Source of the DNA: Bradyrhizobium liaoningense
Lineage (GTDB): Bacteria > Pseudomonadota > Alphaproteobacteria > Rhizobiales > Xanthobacteraceae
DNA: 64,000 nt
Assembly (NCBI RefSeq): GCF_018130825.1
Contig: NZ_JAFCJS010000001.1
Coordinates: forward strand, 496,001-560,000
Reading direction: 5' to 3'
A program made the translations under genes and the position numbers. Under the pieces are notes generated by a model, which had not been told where the DNA came from, made no database searches, and saw only the letters and a list, made by a program, of their open reading frames with translations. How positions within the stretch are numbered: the stretch's first letter is position 1; every line of letters begins with the position of its first letter. This document shows positions 54,496 through 62,576 of this stretch, one piece after another.

Positions 54496-54803
54496 CGTTC
54501 GATCCACGAGCAGCATAGGACCGATTGCGACAGTAAGATTCCCCGCGCTTGGAAATGTTCCTATTCCTATGCGCCGCGGCGAGCGCGAAGGATGGGGCGG
54601 GGGCAACACGCTTAAGCACGCCGATGTTCGTTACCGGACCGGCGATGAAAGCGCTCTGTCAGTTCTCTATCGAATAGCCAGGGTGATAAGTCAGGCGTGC
54701 AGGTACTCTCGACCTCGACGGTGCGCATCTTGCAGCCGCATCCCAAGCTCGATTGCTGGCAAGCAAAATGGGCAGGCGCCGGCGATCGGGTTGCTGATCT
54801 TTT
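54496..54803. other. Interval between the last chromosomal gene and the island end
   Basis: 308 bases with no gene I can support. It ends at the tRNA-Lys remnant that marks the island boundary, so it is the last chromosomal DNA before the insertion. Confidence 0.5.
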
Positions 54804-54848
54804 TGGTGAGCGCGCTGGGGCTCGAACCCAGGACCCCGTGATTAAAAG
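54804..54848 (-). other. attL: 3' fragment of a tRNA-Lys(TTT) gene
   Basis: On the reverse strand it reads from the anticodon loop CTTTTAAT through the T-loop GGGTTCGAGCCCCAG to CGCGCTCACCA, with CCA encoded. The 5' half is missing: bases before the loop (ACCATAA) cannot pair with TCACG, and no GAGCGCG acceptor strand lies upstream. This is the usual crossover segment of tRNA-directed integrases, so it is the remnant left at one end of an insertion. Confidence 0.85.
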
Positions 54849-54991
54849 TTATGGTCCTGGCGATTTGCAGGGGAGCGCGCCCAAGCGCATCGGGTCGCAG
54901 AGGATCGCTATAAGTCATTGAATTAAGAACAAATTATAGTGGCGAGCAATTGCCTTTCGGCTCCGGGAAGCGCATCATAGCGCGTGCACAT

Positions 54992-55019
54992 GTACCTAAA
55001 AGGTACGCTAAAGGTACGG
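54992..55019 (+). repeat. AGGTAC repeats before the integrase gene
   Basis: GTACCT-AAA-AGGTAC forms a short dyad, and AGGTACG recurs 11 bases later as AGGTACGG. They lie 144 bases from the att remnant, directly before the integrase start, and are candidates for integrase arm sites or a regulator site. Confidence 0.45.
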
Positions 55020-55027
55020 GGCCGCAC

Positions 55028-56290
55028 TTGCCAAAACGTTCGCTGACAGACCGCTTTTGCGCCCACGCCAAGGCGGCGGAAGGCGACGTGCAGACCGACT
55101 ATTTCGATGAGGACTACCCCGGCCTTGCGCTGCGAGTGAGCCAGTCAGGCGCGAAGTCTTGGACCTACCTTTTCACATGGTCCGGCAAGCGCGTCCGGAT
55201 GACATTCGGGACGTATCCGGCCATATCGCTGGCTAGTGCGCACACCCGCGCCGATGAGGCCCGGGCCGATCTGGAGGCCGATCCGCCCCGTGACCCCCGT
55301 GCCGCCAAGGCCGGGAACGTCAATGCCGTACTGGACGCCTTCGTTAAGCGTCACGTCAGCAAGCTCCGCAGTGCCGACCAAATCACGCGAGCCTTTGACG
55401 CCTACGTCCGTCCCCGGCTGGGGGACAAATCGATCTATGACCTAAAGCGCCGCGACGTTGTCGAGATGCTGGACGCCGTGGAGGACGAAGCCGGCCCGGT
55501 CATGGCCGATCGCGTCCTGGCCCACGTTCGGAAGGCATTCAATTGGCAGGCCGCGCGGGACGATGACTTCAAGTCCCCGATCGTCCGGGGCATGGCCCGT
55601 ACCAAGCCCAAAGAGCGATCGCGCAAGCGCATCCTTGCGGATGATGAAATCCGCGACGTATGGGCCGCTCTGGACACCGCGCCCGACTTGCCGGCCTGCT
55701 ACCCGGCCTACGTCCGCTCGCTCTTGCTGTGCGCGACCCGCCGCAACGAGTCGGCCGGGATGAACTCGGCCGAGCTAGATGGCGACCTGTGGACGATCCC
55801 GGGCGAGCGGTACAAGAACAAGCTGGACCATGTGATTCCGCTCAGCCGGCAGGCTAGGGCGCTCATCGGGGCCAAGCCCGAGGGCTTCGAAGGCAACTCG
55901 TGGTTCGTTTTCTCAAGTGCGACCGGGGGCAACATCGCCGGAAAGAAGCCGTTCAGTGGCTTCGCGAAGGCGAAGAAAGCGCTGGATGCAGAGATTACCA
56001 AGATCAGGAAGGGCGAGGGCAGGGACCCAATGCCCCGATGGACCCTACACGATCTGCGCCGCACCGCCCGCTCGCTGATGTCTCGCGCCAAGGTCCCGGC
56101 CGACCATGCCGAGCGGGCTTTGGGCCATGTGATCGGGGGCGTTCGCGAGACCTACGACCGATATGAATACCTCGATGAAAAGCGCGCGGCGTTCGCGGCG
56201 CTGGCCGGCTTGGTCGATCGCATCGTGAGCGGGCGGCCCATGGCACTGAGGCTGGTGCGGGTGACTCGCGAGGCCGAAGCGACCGCTTAG
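55028..56290 (+). CDS. Tyrosine-type site-specific integrase (DUF4102 N-terminus)
   Basis: 420 residues from this TTG. The N-terminal arm-binding domain (YFDEDYPGLALRVSQSG...KRVRMTFGTYPAISLASA) is followed by a SAM-like core-binding domain and the catalytic domain with Arg in LCATRRNESAG, the HxxR box in LHDLRRTAR, LGHVIGG and the tyrosine in ETYDRYEYLDEKR. It inserts and excises the island at tRNA-Lys. A TTG at 54950 would add 26 residues overlapping the AGGTAC repeats. Confidence 0.93.
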   Translation: MPKRSLTDRFCAHAKAAEGDVQTDYFDEDYPGLALRVSQSGAKSWTYLFTWSGKRVRMTFGTYPAISLASAHTRADEARADLEADPPRDPRAAKAGNVNAVLDAFVKRHVSKLRSADQITRAFDAYVRPRLGDKSIYDLKRRDVVEMLDAVEDEAGPVMADRVLAHVRKAFNWQAARDDDFKSPIVRGMARTKPKERSRKRILADDEIRDVWAALDTAPDLPACYPAYVRSLLLCATRRNESAGMNSAELDGDLWTIPGERYKNKLDHVIPLSRQARALIGAKPEGFEGNSWFVFSSATGGNIAGKKPFSGFAKAKKALDAEITKIRKGEGRDPMPRWTLHDLRRTARSLMSRAKVPADHAERALGHVIGGVRETYDRYEYLDEKRAAFAALAGLVDRIVSGRPMALRLVRVTREAEATA

Positions 56291-56482
56291 CCGCGCCTTT
56301 GGCCGATCACGTTCGGGTGAGGTCTCTAGTGGTGCTCTGGCGAGGGGATTGACTTCGCCATTCCGTTTCTTGCGACCGCATGCCAAGCTTGCGTCCACGA
56401 TGCCCTAAGGCAAAAGCAGCCACCATCCGAAGTACGCTTCGGAATTAAGTAGGGCTCACCACACGAGAACGGAGAGTGCCTT

Positions 56483-56716
56483 ATGCACGCGCTTGAACAG
56501 CGCGGGGCAGTTGCTGCCTTGCGCAATGATGACCTGTTGGATCTTAAGACCGTCTGCGCCTTTTTCGGTGGGCTCGATGCTTCCACCATCTATCGCGGCA
56601 TCGCCGCTAAGCGCTACCCGGCGCCGATCAAGGTCGGCCCCAACGCCTCGCGGTGGCTCCGCAGTGAATGCGAGGCGGCTTTGGCTGCCATGATCGCGCG
56701 GAGGGAGGCGAAATGA
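56483..56716 (+). CDS. AlpA-like helix-turn-helix regulator/excisionase
   Basis: 77 residues. LLDLKTVCAFFGGLDASTIYRGIAAKRYPAPIKVGPNASRWLRSECEAAL is a winged-helix of the AlpA/MerR-like excisionase type (the phrase PAPIKVGPNASRW matches the usual PxPxKLGxRAxxW). Such proteins regulate or direct excision of integrases. GGAGAG precedes the ATG. A CCGAAG-TACG-CTTCGG hairpin lies just upstream at 56427. Its stop overlaps the next gene by 4 bases. Confidence 0.85.
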   Translation: MHALEQRGAVAALRNDDLLDLKTVCAFFGGLDASTIYRGIAAKRYPAPIKVGPNASRWLRSECEAALAAMIARREAK

Positions 56717-57261
56717 GCATTCTCAAACCTGGGCCTATGCCCATGCCAAGCTTCGAGTATGACTTTCATGAGCTTGCGAACGAGTATCCGCTGATTGAGG
56801 GCGACGAGTTCGATAGCCTTGTCGAAGACATCCGCAAGCACGGCATCCTTGAACCGATCATGCTCTATGCGGGCAAGATCCTTGATGGCCGCAATCGCTA
56901 CCGGGCTGCCAAAGAATCCGGGCACCGCTTCACCGCATGCGATTTCAAGCACCTCCTGGGCAGCATCGATCCCGAGGAATACGTTTCTTCTCGAAACGAC
57001 CACCGACGCAATCTCGACAATAAAGCAAAGCGGGCGCTGATTGAACGCAAGATCAATCGGCATCCGGACGCCAGCGATACCAAGATCGGCAAGCTCTGTT
57101 GTTGCGACAAGAAGACCGTCAAGAGCGTGCGCGATGAGATGAAGAAGCGAGTTGAGGAGTTTCGCGAAGGCTGGGCAAAGCTCAGCACCTTGCAGCGGCA
57201 GGAATTCGCCGACAGCAAGCGCGGGGAAATCCTTGCGGCGCTGGGAATTTCCCCGGCCTGA
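56713..57261 (+). CDS. ParB/Srx-type N-terminal-domain protein
   Basis: 182 residues. EYPLIEGDEFDSLVEDIRKHGILEPIMLYAGKILDGRNRYRAAKESG is the ParB N-terminal nucleotide-binding domain with the G-R-N-R-Y motif. A helix-turn-helix-like stretch (KIGKLCCCDKKTVKSVRDEMKK) follows. It overlaps the AlpA-like gene by 4 bases. In phage and island genes it may work as a partition or DNA-binding/nuclease factor; the role here is not known. Confidence 0.85.
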   Translation: MSILKPGPMPMPSFEYDFHELANEYPLIEGDEFDSLVEDIRKHGILEPIMLYAGKILDGRNRYRAAKESGHRFTACDFKHLLGSIDPEEYVSSRNDHRRNLDNKAKRALIERKINRHPDASDTKIGKLCCCDKKTVKSVRDEMKKRVEEFREGWAKLSTLQRQEFADSKRGEILAALGISPA

Positions 57262-57450
57262 AATCTGAGAGCGAAGTGAAGGCGTTGGAGCGGACTTTCT
57301 CTCCAACGCATTTTAGGGCGCTGGGGCAATCCGCTCCGGCGCCCTTTTCGTTTGGCGCCACGTGTTCGGGCGCGTGCGCGGAATGCCGAGCGCGTTGACT
57401 TCTGCCAGCAGTTGCGGATTGCTCTAGGCACAATCAAAGGAGGTGTGTTT

Positions 57451-57798
57451 ATGAGCAAGAATTGCGATCAATGTAGCGACCCGTTCATTCCGCGCGAGGC
57501 GAAGCAGCGCTTTTGTTGTCGGGAGTGTTCCGATGCGTGGTTCGCCAACGAACGCCGCGAAGCGGTTCGCCGCTATCGCAGCGAGAGCCCCAGCAGCTAT
57601 TTCGAAATGGAGGCCGCGCGAGACGACGCCACCGCAGCGCTAGCGGGCTCAACCCAACCGATGCCATTCGCTGCGCCGGCATGGTCGCGGGATGCGGCGC
57701 TGTTGCCGCCTGAGCCCCCGCTAGGTTGGGACGTGAACGAGCTACCCGATTGCAGCGGCATTGGCGGACGGGAGGCGAGCGATGGCGATGAAGCGTAA
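57451..57798 (+). CDS. Small Cys-rich protein with zinc-finger motif
   Basis: 115 residues. CDQCSDPFIPREAKQRFCCRECSDAWF gives four clustered cysteines that should bind zinc, followed by a basic helix and a Pro-rich tail. AAGGAGGTG lies 8 bases before the ATG, an excellent ribosome-binding site. Similar proteins occur in phage and island gene sets. It overlaps the next gene by 17 bases. Function unknown. Confidence 0.78.
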   Translation: MSKNCDQCSDPFIPREAKQRFCCRECSDAWFANERREAVRRYRSESPSSYFEMEAARDDATAALAGSTQPMPFAAPAWSRDAALLPPEPPLGWDVNELPDCSGIGGREASDGDEA

Positions 57799-58018
57799 TC
57801 CCCACCAGTGCGCGACGTGGCCGGCCTGCATCTGCGGCGACAAGTGGCGCCTGTACCAAGACGCACCGGCCGACCTCTTTGAACACGAAGGCGCCGCACC
57901 AATTCTCGCCGCAACGTTGGCATGCGTCGCCAAGCGCTGCCCGGATCGCCGCTTTCGCGACCGTGCCACAGTGCAACTAATGCATCCGATCTTCGCTGAA
58001 ACGGAGCGGCTGCAATGA
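57782..58018 (+). CDS. Small island protein with cysteines
   Basis: 78 residues. MAMKRNPHQCATWPACICGD then WRLYQDAPADLFEHEGAAP and CVAKRCPDRRFRDRA. Five cysteines and a His in the first half suggest metal binding. GGGAGGCG precedes the ATG. Overlaps its neighbours on both sides (17 and 4 bases). No family recognised. Confidence 0.65.
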   Translation: MAMKRNPHQCATWPACICGDKWRLYQDAPADLFEHEGAAPILAATLACVAKRCPDRRFRDRATVQLMHPIFAETERLQ

Positions 58019-58479
58019 TGTTCCAACTTCTCGGTGATTGGCCCGTGCAGGGCGGCGCCGTCGTGGTCCCGGCAGACGCTGTGATTGACGGGACCCCCGC
58101 TGTGGCCAGTGGCGGTGCTGATTATGCGGCCAACGATTCGGTGACGCTTACAAATGGGGTGGTGCTGATCGTCGCCGCGATCTTCAAGGGCGCGGTCTCC
58201 GAGTGGAGGGTCAGCGACCCGGGCCAGATGATCGGTCGCCCAGCCGCCGCCGGCCCGGTTGCACAGATCAAAACCTCAGGCGCGGGCACCGGAGCCACAG
58301 CCATCTTCCCGAACTGGAACGGCGTCCCCCTTCCTATGCCGATGCCGCTCAACGCCAAGTGCCTCGACCAAGAGGCCTTTGACGCGATGGTGCGCTGGTA
58401 CGAGCCCCAGAGCGATCAACTGCTGCGCCTCTTCCACTATTCCCCGAACGTCAACCCGAAAGGAGCAGTCAATGGCTGA
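58015..58479 (+). CDS. Island protein, unknown, beta-rich
   Basis: 154 residues. MMFQLLGDWPVQGGAVVVPA and TPAVASGGADYAANDSVTLTNGVVLIVAAIFKGAVSEWRV read as a beta-rich domain, followed by a Gly/Ala linker and a C-terminal helix CLDQEAFDAMVRWYEPQSDQLLRLF. The ATG overlaps the previous stop (ATGA). Function unknown; may be a phage-like structural or DNA-binding protein. Confidence 0.7.
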   Translation: MMFQLLGDWPVQGGAVVVPADAVIDGTPAVASGGADYAANDSVTLTNGVVLIVAAIFKGAVSEWRVSDPGQMIGRPAAAGPVAQIKTSGAGTGATAIFPNWNGVPLPMPMPLNAKCLDQEAFDAMVRWYEPQSDQLLRLFHYSPNVNPKGAVNG

Positions 58480-58657
58480 CGTAAAGCAAGTGAAGACCGA
58501 AGCAACCAAGATCAACGATCGACTACGCACGGCGCCATTGGGCCGCGAGCCCGCCGCAGTGGTGACCACGCAGCCGCTACGCACGGTTACCACCGTCTAC
58601 CGCAGTGGTTCACAGAGCCAACACGGCAATCAATCGAAAGGAAACGGCAATGGCTAG
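58472..58657 (+). CDS. Small basic island protein
   Basis: 61 residues: MADVKQVKTEATKINDRLRT followed by VTTVYRSGSQSQHGNQSKGNGNG. AAAGGAGCAGTCA precedes the ATG. It overlaps the upstream gene by 8 bases and the downstream gene by 8 bases, so it belongs to a tightly packed operon. No family recognised. Confidence 0.62.
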   Translation: MADVKQVKTEATKINDRLRTAPLGREPAAVVTTQPLRTVTTVYRSGSQSQHGNQSKGNGNG

Positions 58658-58970
58658 GCGCAGCGGAGGCGGGGGCGGCGGCCCTAGCATGAACAAGAAT
58701 GTCTCGGGCGGCGTTCGCGGTGGCAAGCCCGCAAAGGGCGTCGCGCCGTGCGGCACCATCGGCCTGCAACGGGTGACCACTAGCGGATACCGCGAGCCCA
58801 AGGTCGGGCAGCCAATATCGGTCCCGCTCGGAAACGAACTCACAACGAACGTCGGCAAGGGGGGCCCGGGCGTCGGTCGAACAGTTCACCCGACCGGCTC
58901 GCAGAGCGCAACGCCCAAAGCATCCTCAACGACCACCCCGGCCGGCTGGCCCTGGAAGAAAGGAAACTGA
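58650..58970 (+). CDS. Small Gly-rich island protein
   Basis: 106 residues: MARRSGGGGGGPSMNKNVSG and a middle section with PCGTIGLQRVTTSGYREPKVGQPISVPLGNELTTNVGKGGPGVGRTVH, ending PAGWPWKKGN. Low complexity and likely unstructured. GAAAGGAAACGG precedes the ATG. Overlaps its predecessor by 8 bases and is 3 bases from its successor. No function assignable. Confidence 0.65.
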   Translation: MARRSGGGGGGPSMNKNVSGGVRGGKPAKGVAPCGTIGLQRVTTSGYREPKVGQPISVPLGNELTTNVGKGGPGVGRTVHPTGSQSATPKASSTTTPAGWPWKKGN

Positions 58971-58973
58971 ATC

Positions 58974-59381
58974 ATGAACCTCAATGCCAAGACCTATGAC
59001 CCGTATGAATGGATGAAGCAAATGGCGGACCCTGACACGGACGCGTGTATGCGCGATCTGATGCGGGACAACCTGCGAGCCAGCGCGGCGACGCAATCGC
59101 TGACGGGCGCGGACAAGCGCCGCCTTGCTGCCGATGCCGAAGAGCGCGAGCGGCGAGAGCGACGGCAGCATGAAACGAACAACGGCCTCGGCTGGGGTGC
59201 TTTTCGCGATGCCTCGCTGACGCTGGCCGAGTGGTGGGCACAGGAACGGCCGGGAGAGGAGTACGTACCGCATGTGGCCGCCGATGCCCGTCGCGAGGAT
59301 AAAGCTCAGCGCTCAGCCGAGTACCAGCGATCGCAGAACCGGATCAATCGGCTTCCGCTCAACGGCGAGGCGAAGCGATGA
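58974..59381 (+). CDS. Island protein with charged helix, unknown
   Basis: 135 residues. YDPYEWMKQMADPDTDACMRDLMRDNLRASAATQSLTGADKRRLAADAEERERRERRQHETN is a long charged helix, followed by an acidic domain with Trp residues (GWGAFRDASLTLAEWWAQERPGEEYVPH). Overlaps the next gene by 4 bases. No family recognised. Confidence 0.68.
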   Translation: MNLNAKTYDPYEWMKQMADPDTDACMRDLMRDNLRASAATQSLTGADKRRLAADAEERERRERRQHETNNGLGWGAFRDASLTLAEWWAQERPGEEYVPHVAADARREDKAQRSAEYQRSQNRINRLPLNGEAKR

Positions 59382-59749
59382 CCCCGGAGCGCAAGGCCGA
59401 AGTGGAGGCGCTGCTAGATGACATCCTTGGGCCAGAGCCGAAGCCCCAGCCGCCAAAGCCGGTGGTGGTGGTTGATGCTGGCGCTGTGATTCGTGACGTT
59501 GATGTTGTGGTTTCACCCCGTGATGTGAATGCGGAGCGCCGGGGTGGGGATACTGGCGTAGTGGTGCGTCGGCCGGCGCCGATGGCAGAGCCTCCGCTTC
59601 CGCCGATGCGGCCGGGCGAAGTCCGGATCGATCTCGGCGCTGCCCAACGCCAATGGGAAGTCAACCGCGCGGATCGGCTCGCAGAACGCGGACGTCGGCG
59701 CCAGCTTGACCCGTGCAACCTTGGCATTTGGGGGCCGCACGATGAGTGA
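59378..59749 (+). CDS. Island protein with Val/Pro-rich linker, unknown
   Basis: 123 residues. MTPERKAEVEALLDDILGPE and a Pro/Lys linker, then VVVVDAGAVIRDVDVVVSPRDVN and RAPMAEPPLPPMRPGEV-like proline stretch, ending RQWEVNRADRLAERGRRRQLDPCNLGIWGPHDE. The ATG overlaps the previous stop. It precedes the primase gene by an 8-base overlap, so it may be a partner of the replication protein. No family recognised. Confidence 0.65.
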   Translation: MTPERKAEVEALLDDILGPEPKPQPPKPVVVVDAGAVIRDVDVVVSPRDVNAERRGGDTGVVVRRPAPMAEPPLPPMRPGEVRIDLGAAQRQWEVNRADRLAERGRRRQLDPCNLGIWGPHDE

Positions 59750-61421
59750 GGGCGCAGCGGCCAAGGCATGGCATGGCGATGTGGAGCGCGTGGTGATTGC
59801 GCTGCGCGATGCGGGTCCTGATGCGCAACGGCTTGCCCTTGATCGGCTCGGGAAGCGATATGGAATTGAGGCCAGAGTGGCGGCAGCTGAGAAGCTAGTG
59901 CCGAAGGCCGCACCAGCGCCACCGCCCGAACCGACGAAGCCAGAGCCAGAACCGCCGCCCAAACCCGAGGCGAAGGCCCGCCCGCTCGATGCTGCACCCG
60001 TGCTCAATCCCAGCGCGCCATATGCGATTGCCGGCGAGTACATCCACCGACATTGCATGATCGGCGATGCTTGCGTGCTCTGGCATTGGCAGGGGCAGTT
60101 CTATCGCTGGGGCGGCCGAGTGTACGAAGCAATCCCCGACGAATTGATGCGGGGGCAAATCTACGGCTTTCTAAACGCAGCGATGCGAAAGGCCGGCGAG
60201 GTTCTACACCCATTCCAACCTACCCCGCGCCACGTCAACGAGGTCATCGATGCGCTCAAGAGCCGGCTTGCGCTCGGTATCGAGTGCCAACCTCCGATGT
60301 GGCTCAACGCACGCAAGAGCGCGACAGATTGGATCGTGTTTCAGAATCAGGTGGTCAACGTGATCACCGAAGAGACGCGAGAACTAACCCCGGACCTTTG
60401 GGTGCATTCGGCGCTGGGATTCGATTGGAACGCGGATGCCGAGTGTCCAGTGTGGGAAACGTTCCTGGCCCAGGTGTTTCCGAAGGCTGGCGGCGGAGTG
60501 GATGAAGAGAGCGTGCAGTTTCTCGAAGAGTTCATGGGTTACTGCATGACGGAGGAAACCAAATTCCAGAAGGGCGCGATGCTGATCGGCCCGAAGCGGT
60601 CGGGCAAAGGCACCATCTCGCGTGTATTGCAGCAGCTAGTTGGGGACCCGAGCTATGTGGGGCTTAGCTTCAATACTTGGATTCAAAGCGAAAACTCCAA
60701 AGAGTGCCTAGTCGGCAAACGTGTGGGGGTGTTCGCCGATGTTCGGTTCAAGCCCGGGAAGCAATACGGCCAGAACTATGACCCGGGCGGCATCACCCAC
60801 ACCAGCGCGGAATTCCTGCTCAACGTGATCGGTGAGGACACCGTGACTATTGGGCGGAAATACAAGACGCCTTGGCACGGGCAATTGCGGTTGAAGCTGA
60901 TGTTGATCTCCAACGAAGTCCCCAACCTCAACGATTCCAGCGGCGTGCTTCCATCGCGGTTTATCAAGCTGCATTTCCCGGTGAGCTTCTACGGTAAGGA
61001 GGACGTGAACCTAAAGGATAAGCTCAGGGGCGAGTTATCAGGCATCGCCGTCCGGTGCGTTCGCGCCTATGGCGATCTTTGCGCACGGGGCCAGTTCGTC
61101 CAGCCCGCCAGTGCCGGCGCTCTTGAAAAGGAAATTCTCACGGCTAGCGACCCCTTCGCCGCGATGGCGCAAGCGTGCTTTGTGGCGGACTTCGATGGCC
61201 GCGCCACTCGCGAGGCATTGGTAAGCACGGCGCATATGTGGCTTGGCGTGATCGGTCGGCCGGATGAAGCGGCGCGGGTTCGCGCCAACAATATCATCAA
61301 TCGGCTACGGGGCGTGACCGGGTTCGAACACATCGGCCCGGCGCCGCGCGAGCACGGTAAGACCCGCACCATCGCCGGGGTCCGCGTGCGCCCGCACAAG
61401 GAATGGAAGGAAACCCTGTGA
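59742..61421 (+). CDS. P4-type primase/helicase (D5-like, DUF5906)
   Basis: 559 residues. A basic Pro-rich N-terminus (PKAAPAPPPEPTKPEPEPPPKPEAKARP) is followed by the D5_N region and a superfamily 3 helicase with Walker A GAMLIGPKRSGKGTISRVL and the C-terminal LKLMLISNEVPNLNDSSGVLPSRFIKLHF sensor block. It should melt and unwind a replication origin; a symmetric repeat array directly follows the gene. It ends with a GTGA/ATG junction onto the next ORF. The island is probably able to replicate after excision. Confidence 0.9.
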   Translation: MSEGAAAKAWHGDVERVVIALRDAGPDAQRLALDRLGKRYGIEARVAAAEKLVPKAAPAPPPEPTKPEPEPPPKPEAKARPLDAAPVLNPSAPYAIAGEYIHRHCMIGDACVLWHWQGQFYRWGGRVYEAIPDELMRGQIYGFLNAAMRKAGEVLHPFQPTPRHVNEVIDALKSRLALGIECQPPMWLNARKSATDWIVFQNQVVNVITEETRELTPDLWVHSALGFDWNADAECPVWETFLAQVFPKAGGGVDEESVQFLEEFMGYCMTEETKFQKGAMLIGPKRSGKGTISRVLQQLVGDPSYVGLSFNTWIQSENSKECLVGKRVGVFADVRFKPGKQYGQNYDPGGITHTSAEFLLNVIGEDTVTIGRKYKTPWHGQLRLKLMLISNEVPNLNDSSGVLPSRFIKLHFPVSFYGKEDVNLKDKLRGELSGIAVRCVRAYGDLCARGQFVQPASAGALEKEILTASDPFAAMAQACFVADFDGRATREALVSTAHMWLGVIGRPDEAARVRANNIINRLRGVTGFEHIGPAPREHGKTRTIAGVRVRPHKEWKETL

Positions 61422-61609
61422 TGATCGCCGCGATGGTCCCCGAGGGCATGACCTTGCTGAACCACCAGAACCGCAGAAACCAGCAAAAGGACGTGGTTCA
61501 CCAACATCAATTCCATAGAGAGACATATGGAATGCAAGATGGTGAACCACATGGTTTTGATGGTTCATGTGGTTCAGTTGGTTCAAGAGAAATAGAGAGA
61601 AGGAAGTAA
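61421..61609 (+). CDS. Short ORF spanning the candidate origin
   Basis: 62 residues: MIAAMVPEGMTLLNHQNRRNQQKDVVHQHQFH and a Gly/Asp-rich end. Its start touches the primase stop, but the peptide is dominated by repeats (N-H-Q, N-R-R, N-Q-Q) dictated by the 9-base DNA repeats beneath it. It may be a real small protein or only an open frame through the origin. No homology recognised. Confidence 0.4.
   Translation: MIAAMVPEGMTLLNHQNRRNQQKDVVHQHQFHRETYGMQDGEPHGFDGSCGSVGSREIERRK
61460..61587. repeat. Symmetric iteron array and nested inverted repeat (candidate origin)
   Basis: Left: three 9-base units AACCACCAG, AACCGCAGA, AACCAGCAA (61460-61486). Centre (61493-61550): GTGGTTCACCA / TGGTGAACCAC outer arms, six-base gaps, and ATTCCATA / TATGGAAT inner arms around GAGAGACA. 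Right: four 9-base units TGGTTTTGA, TGGTTCATG, TGGTTCAGT, TGGTTCAAG (61552-61587). The two flanks are mirror images on opposite strands. P4-type primases are known to act on origins with GGTGAAC-type iterons, and GGTGAACCA occurs here. Confidence 0.75.
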
Positions 61610-61612
61610 GCT

Positions 61613-61948
61613 ATGGTTGGCGATGATGATCCGGGGCACCGATATCGGTTCAAGCCCCAGTTAGATCGGCCGGTGGTTGAGGTGTTGGACGACACCGCAC
61701 CCGAAGTGCTCGGCAACACCTCACTCGACTTCCTCCAAGCCGTGTACCGTTGCGCTGACCAACCGATGCATCGCCGGATGCGTGCGGCCGTCGCCGCGCT
61801 ACCCTTTGAGCATCCGAAGCTCGCAGTGACTGCCGTGGTGAACGGTGAAGGCTTTGCCGCGAAGCTTGAAGCCGCGCGAGAGCGGTCTGCTAGGTTGCTC
61901 GAATTTCGAAAAGAAGAGAAAGAAAGTAAGGCCGCTAACGTTGAGTGA
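61613..61948 (+). CDS. Small phage/island-type protein, unknown
   Basis: 111 residues. TSLDFLQAVYRCADQPMHRRMRAAVAALPFEHPKLAVTAVV is a motif (LDFL-x-VY ... R-x-x-A-A ... LPFEHPKL) that recurs in small proteins next to packaging or replication genes of alphaproteobacterial prophages. AAGGAAG precedes the ATG. The C-terminus is a charged helix and the last 14 bases overlap the convergent GIY-YIG gene. Function unknown. Confidence 0.7.
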   Translation: MVGDDDPGHRYRFKPQLDRPVVEVLDDTAPEVLGNTSLDFLQAVYRCADQPMHRRMRAAVAALPFEHPKLAVTAVVNGEGFAAKLEAARERSARLLEFRKEEKESKAANVE

Positions 61949-62540
61949 ACTCGTATTCCTCGAATTGTTTTTTGATCGCTTTAAGGTCAGCTATCGCAAG
62001 CGTTTCCGCCGCAAATACGTCCAGCGCTGAACTGAAAGAGCAGCGAATCATCTCGACCGCGGTTTGTGCTTGACCGTCCTTGAAATAGACGCCAGCGGTT
62101 CTTTCTCCGGGGATACGTGACAAAATCTCGCGCTCTGTACGTCCCGCGTTGGACACCCACGCGCAGAGCAGAACCCGCCAATCTGAGAACCCGCCGTAGG
62201 ATTCAACGATCAGTCGGTTCGCGCGCCGATCGATATCCTCCGTCGTACCGATCTTGATTACACGCCCTTCAAGCGAACCGGCGATGTAAACATACCCAGC
62301 CTGAGTTTCCCTTCGTATATATGCAATCTTCTTTGGATCACATTGGATGCAGTGTCCCGCCCTAGTCCGGAGGCGATGTCCCTGCGCTCGGCATGGTGCG
62401 CTCGTTAAGATGAATGCTTTGCCAGCCTCTTTTGCTTCCCACTCTCGGCGGCTCTTTGTCTGCCAGCGGCCGTCGTGTACTTCATCCTTCGCAATAAGAT
62501 GATGTGCCAGGAAGTAAAGTTCTTCATCTGTAAATGGCAT
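61935..62540 (-). CDS. GIY-YIG (T5orf172-type) nuclease-family protein
   Basis: 201 residues. The sequence AGYVYIAGSLEGRVIKIGTTEDIDRRANRLI is the GIY-YIG core (Y-V-Y-I... KIGxT...R), and an N-terminal CRAQGHRLRTRAGHCIQCDPKKIAY segment adds a Cys/His zinc site. Such proteins occur in phages and islands as homing, repair or defence nucleases. Converges on the small gene before it by a 14-base overlap. The catalytic Glu position is not certain, so activity is inferred. Confidence 0.82.
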   Translation of the reverse strand: MPFTDEELYFLAHHLIAKDEVHDGRWQTKSRREWEAKEAGKAFILTSAPCRAQGHRLRTRAGHCIQCDPKKIAYIRRETQAGYVYIAGSLEGRVIKIGTTEDIDRRANRLIVESYGGFSDWRVLLCAWVSNAGRTEREILSRIPGERTAGVYFKDGQAQTAVEMIRCSFSSALDVFAAETLAIADLKAIKKQFEEYEFTQR

Positions 62541-62576
62541 AATTTGAGACTTTTCGGGTCAAGAGTGCGCTAACGG

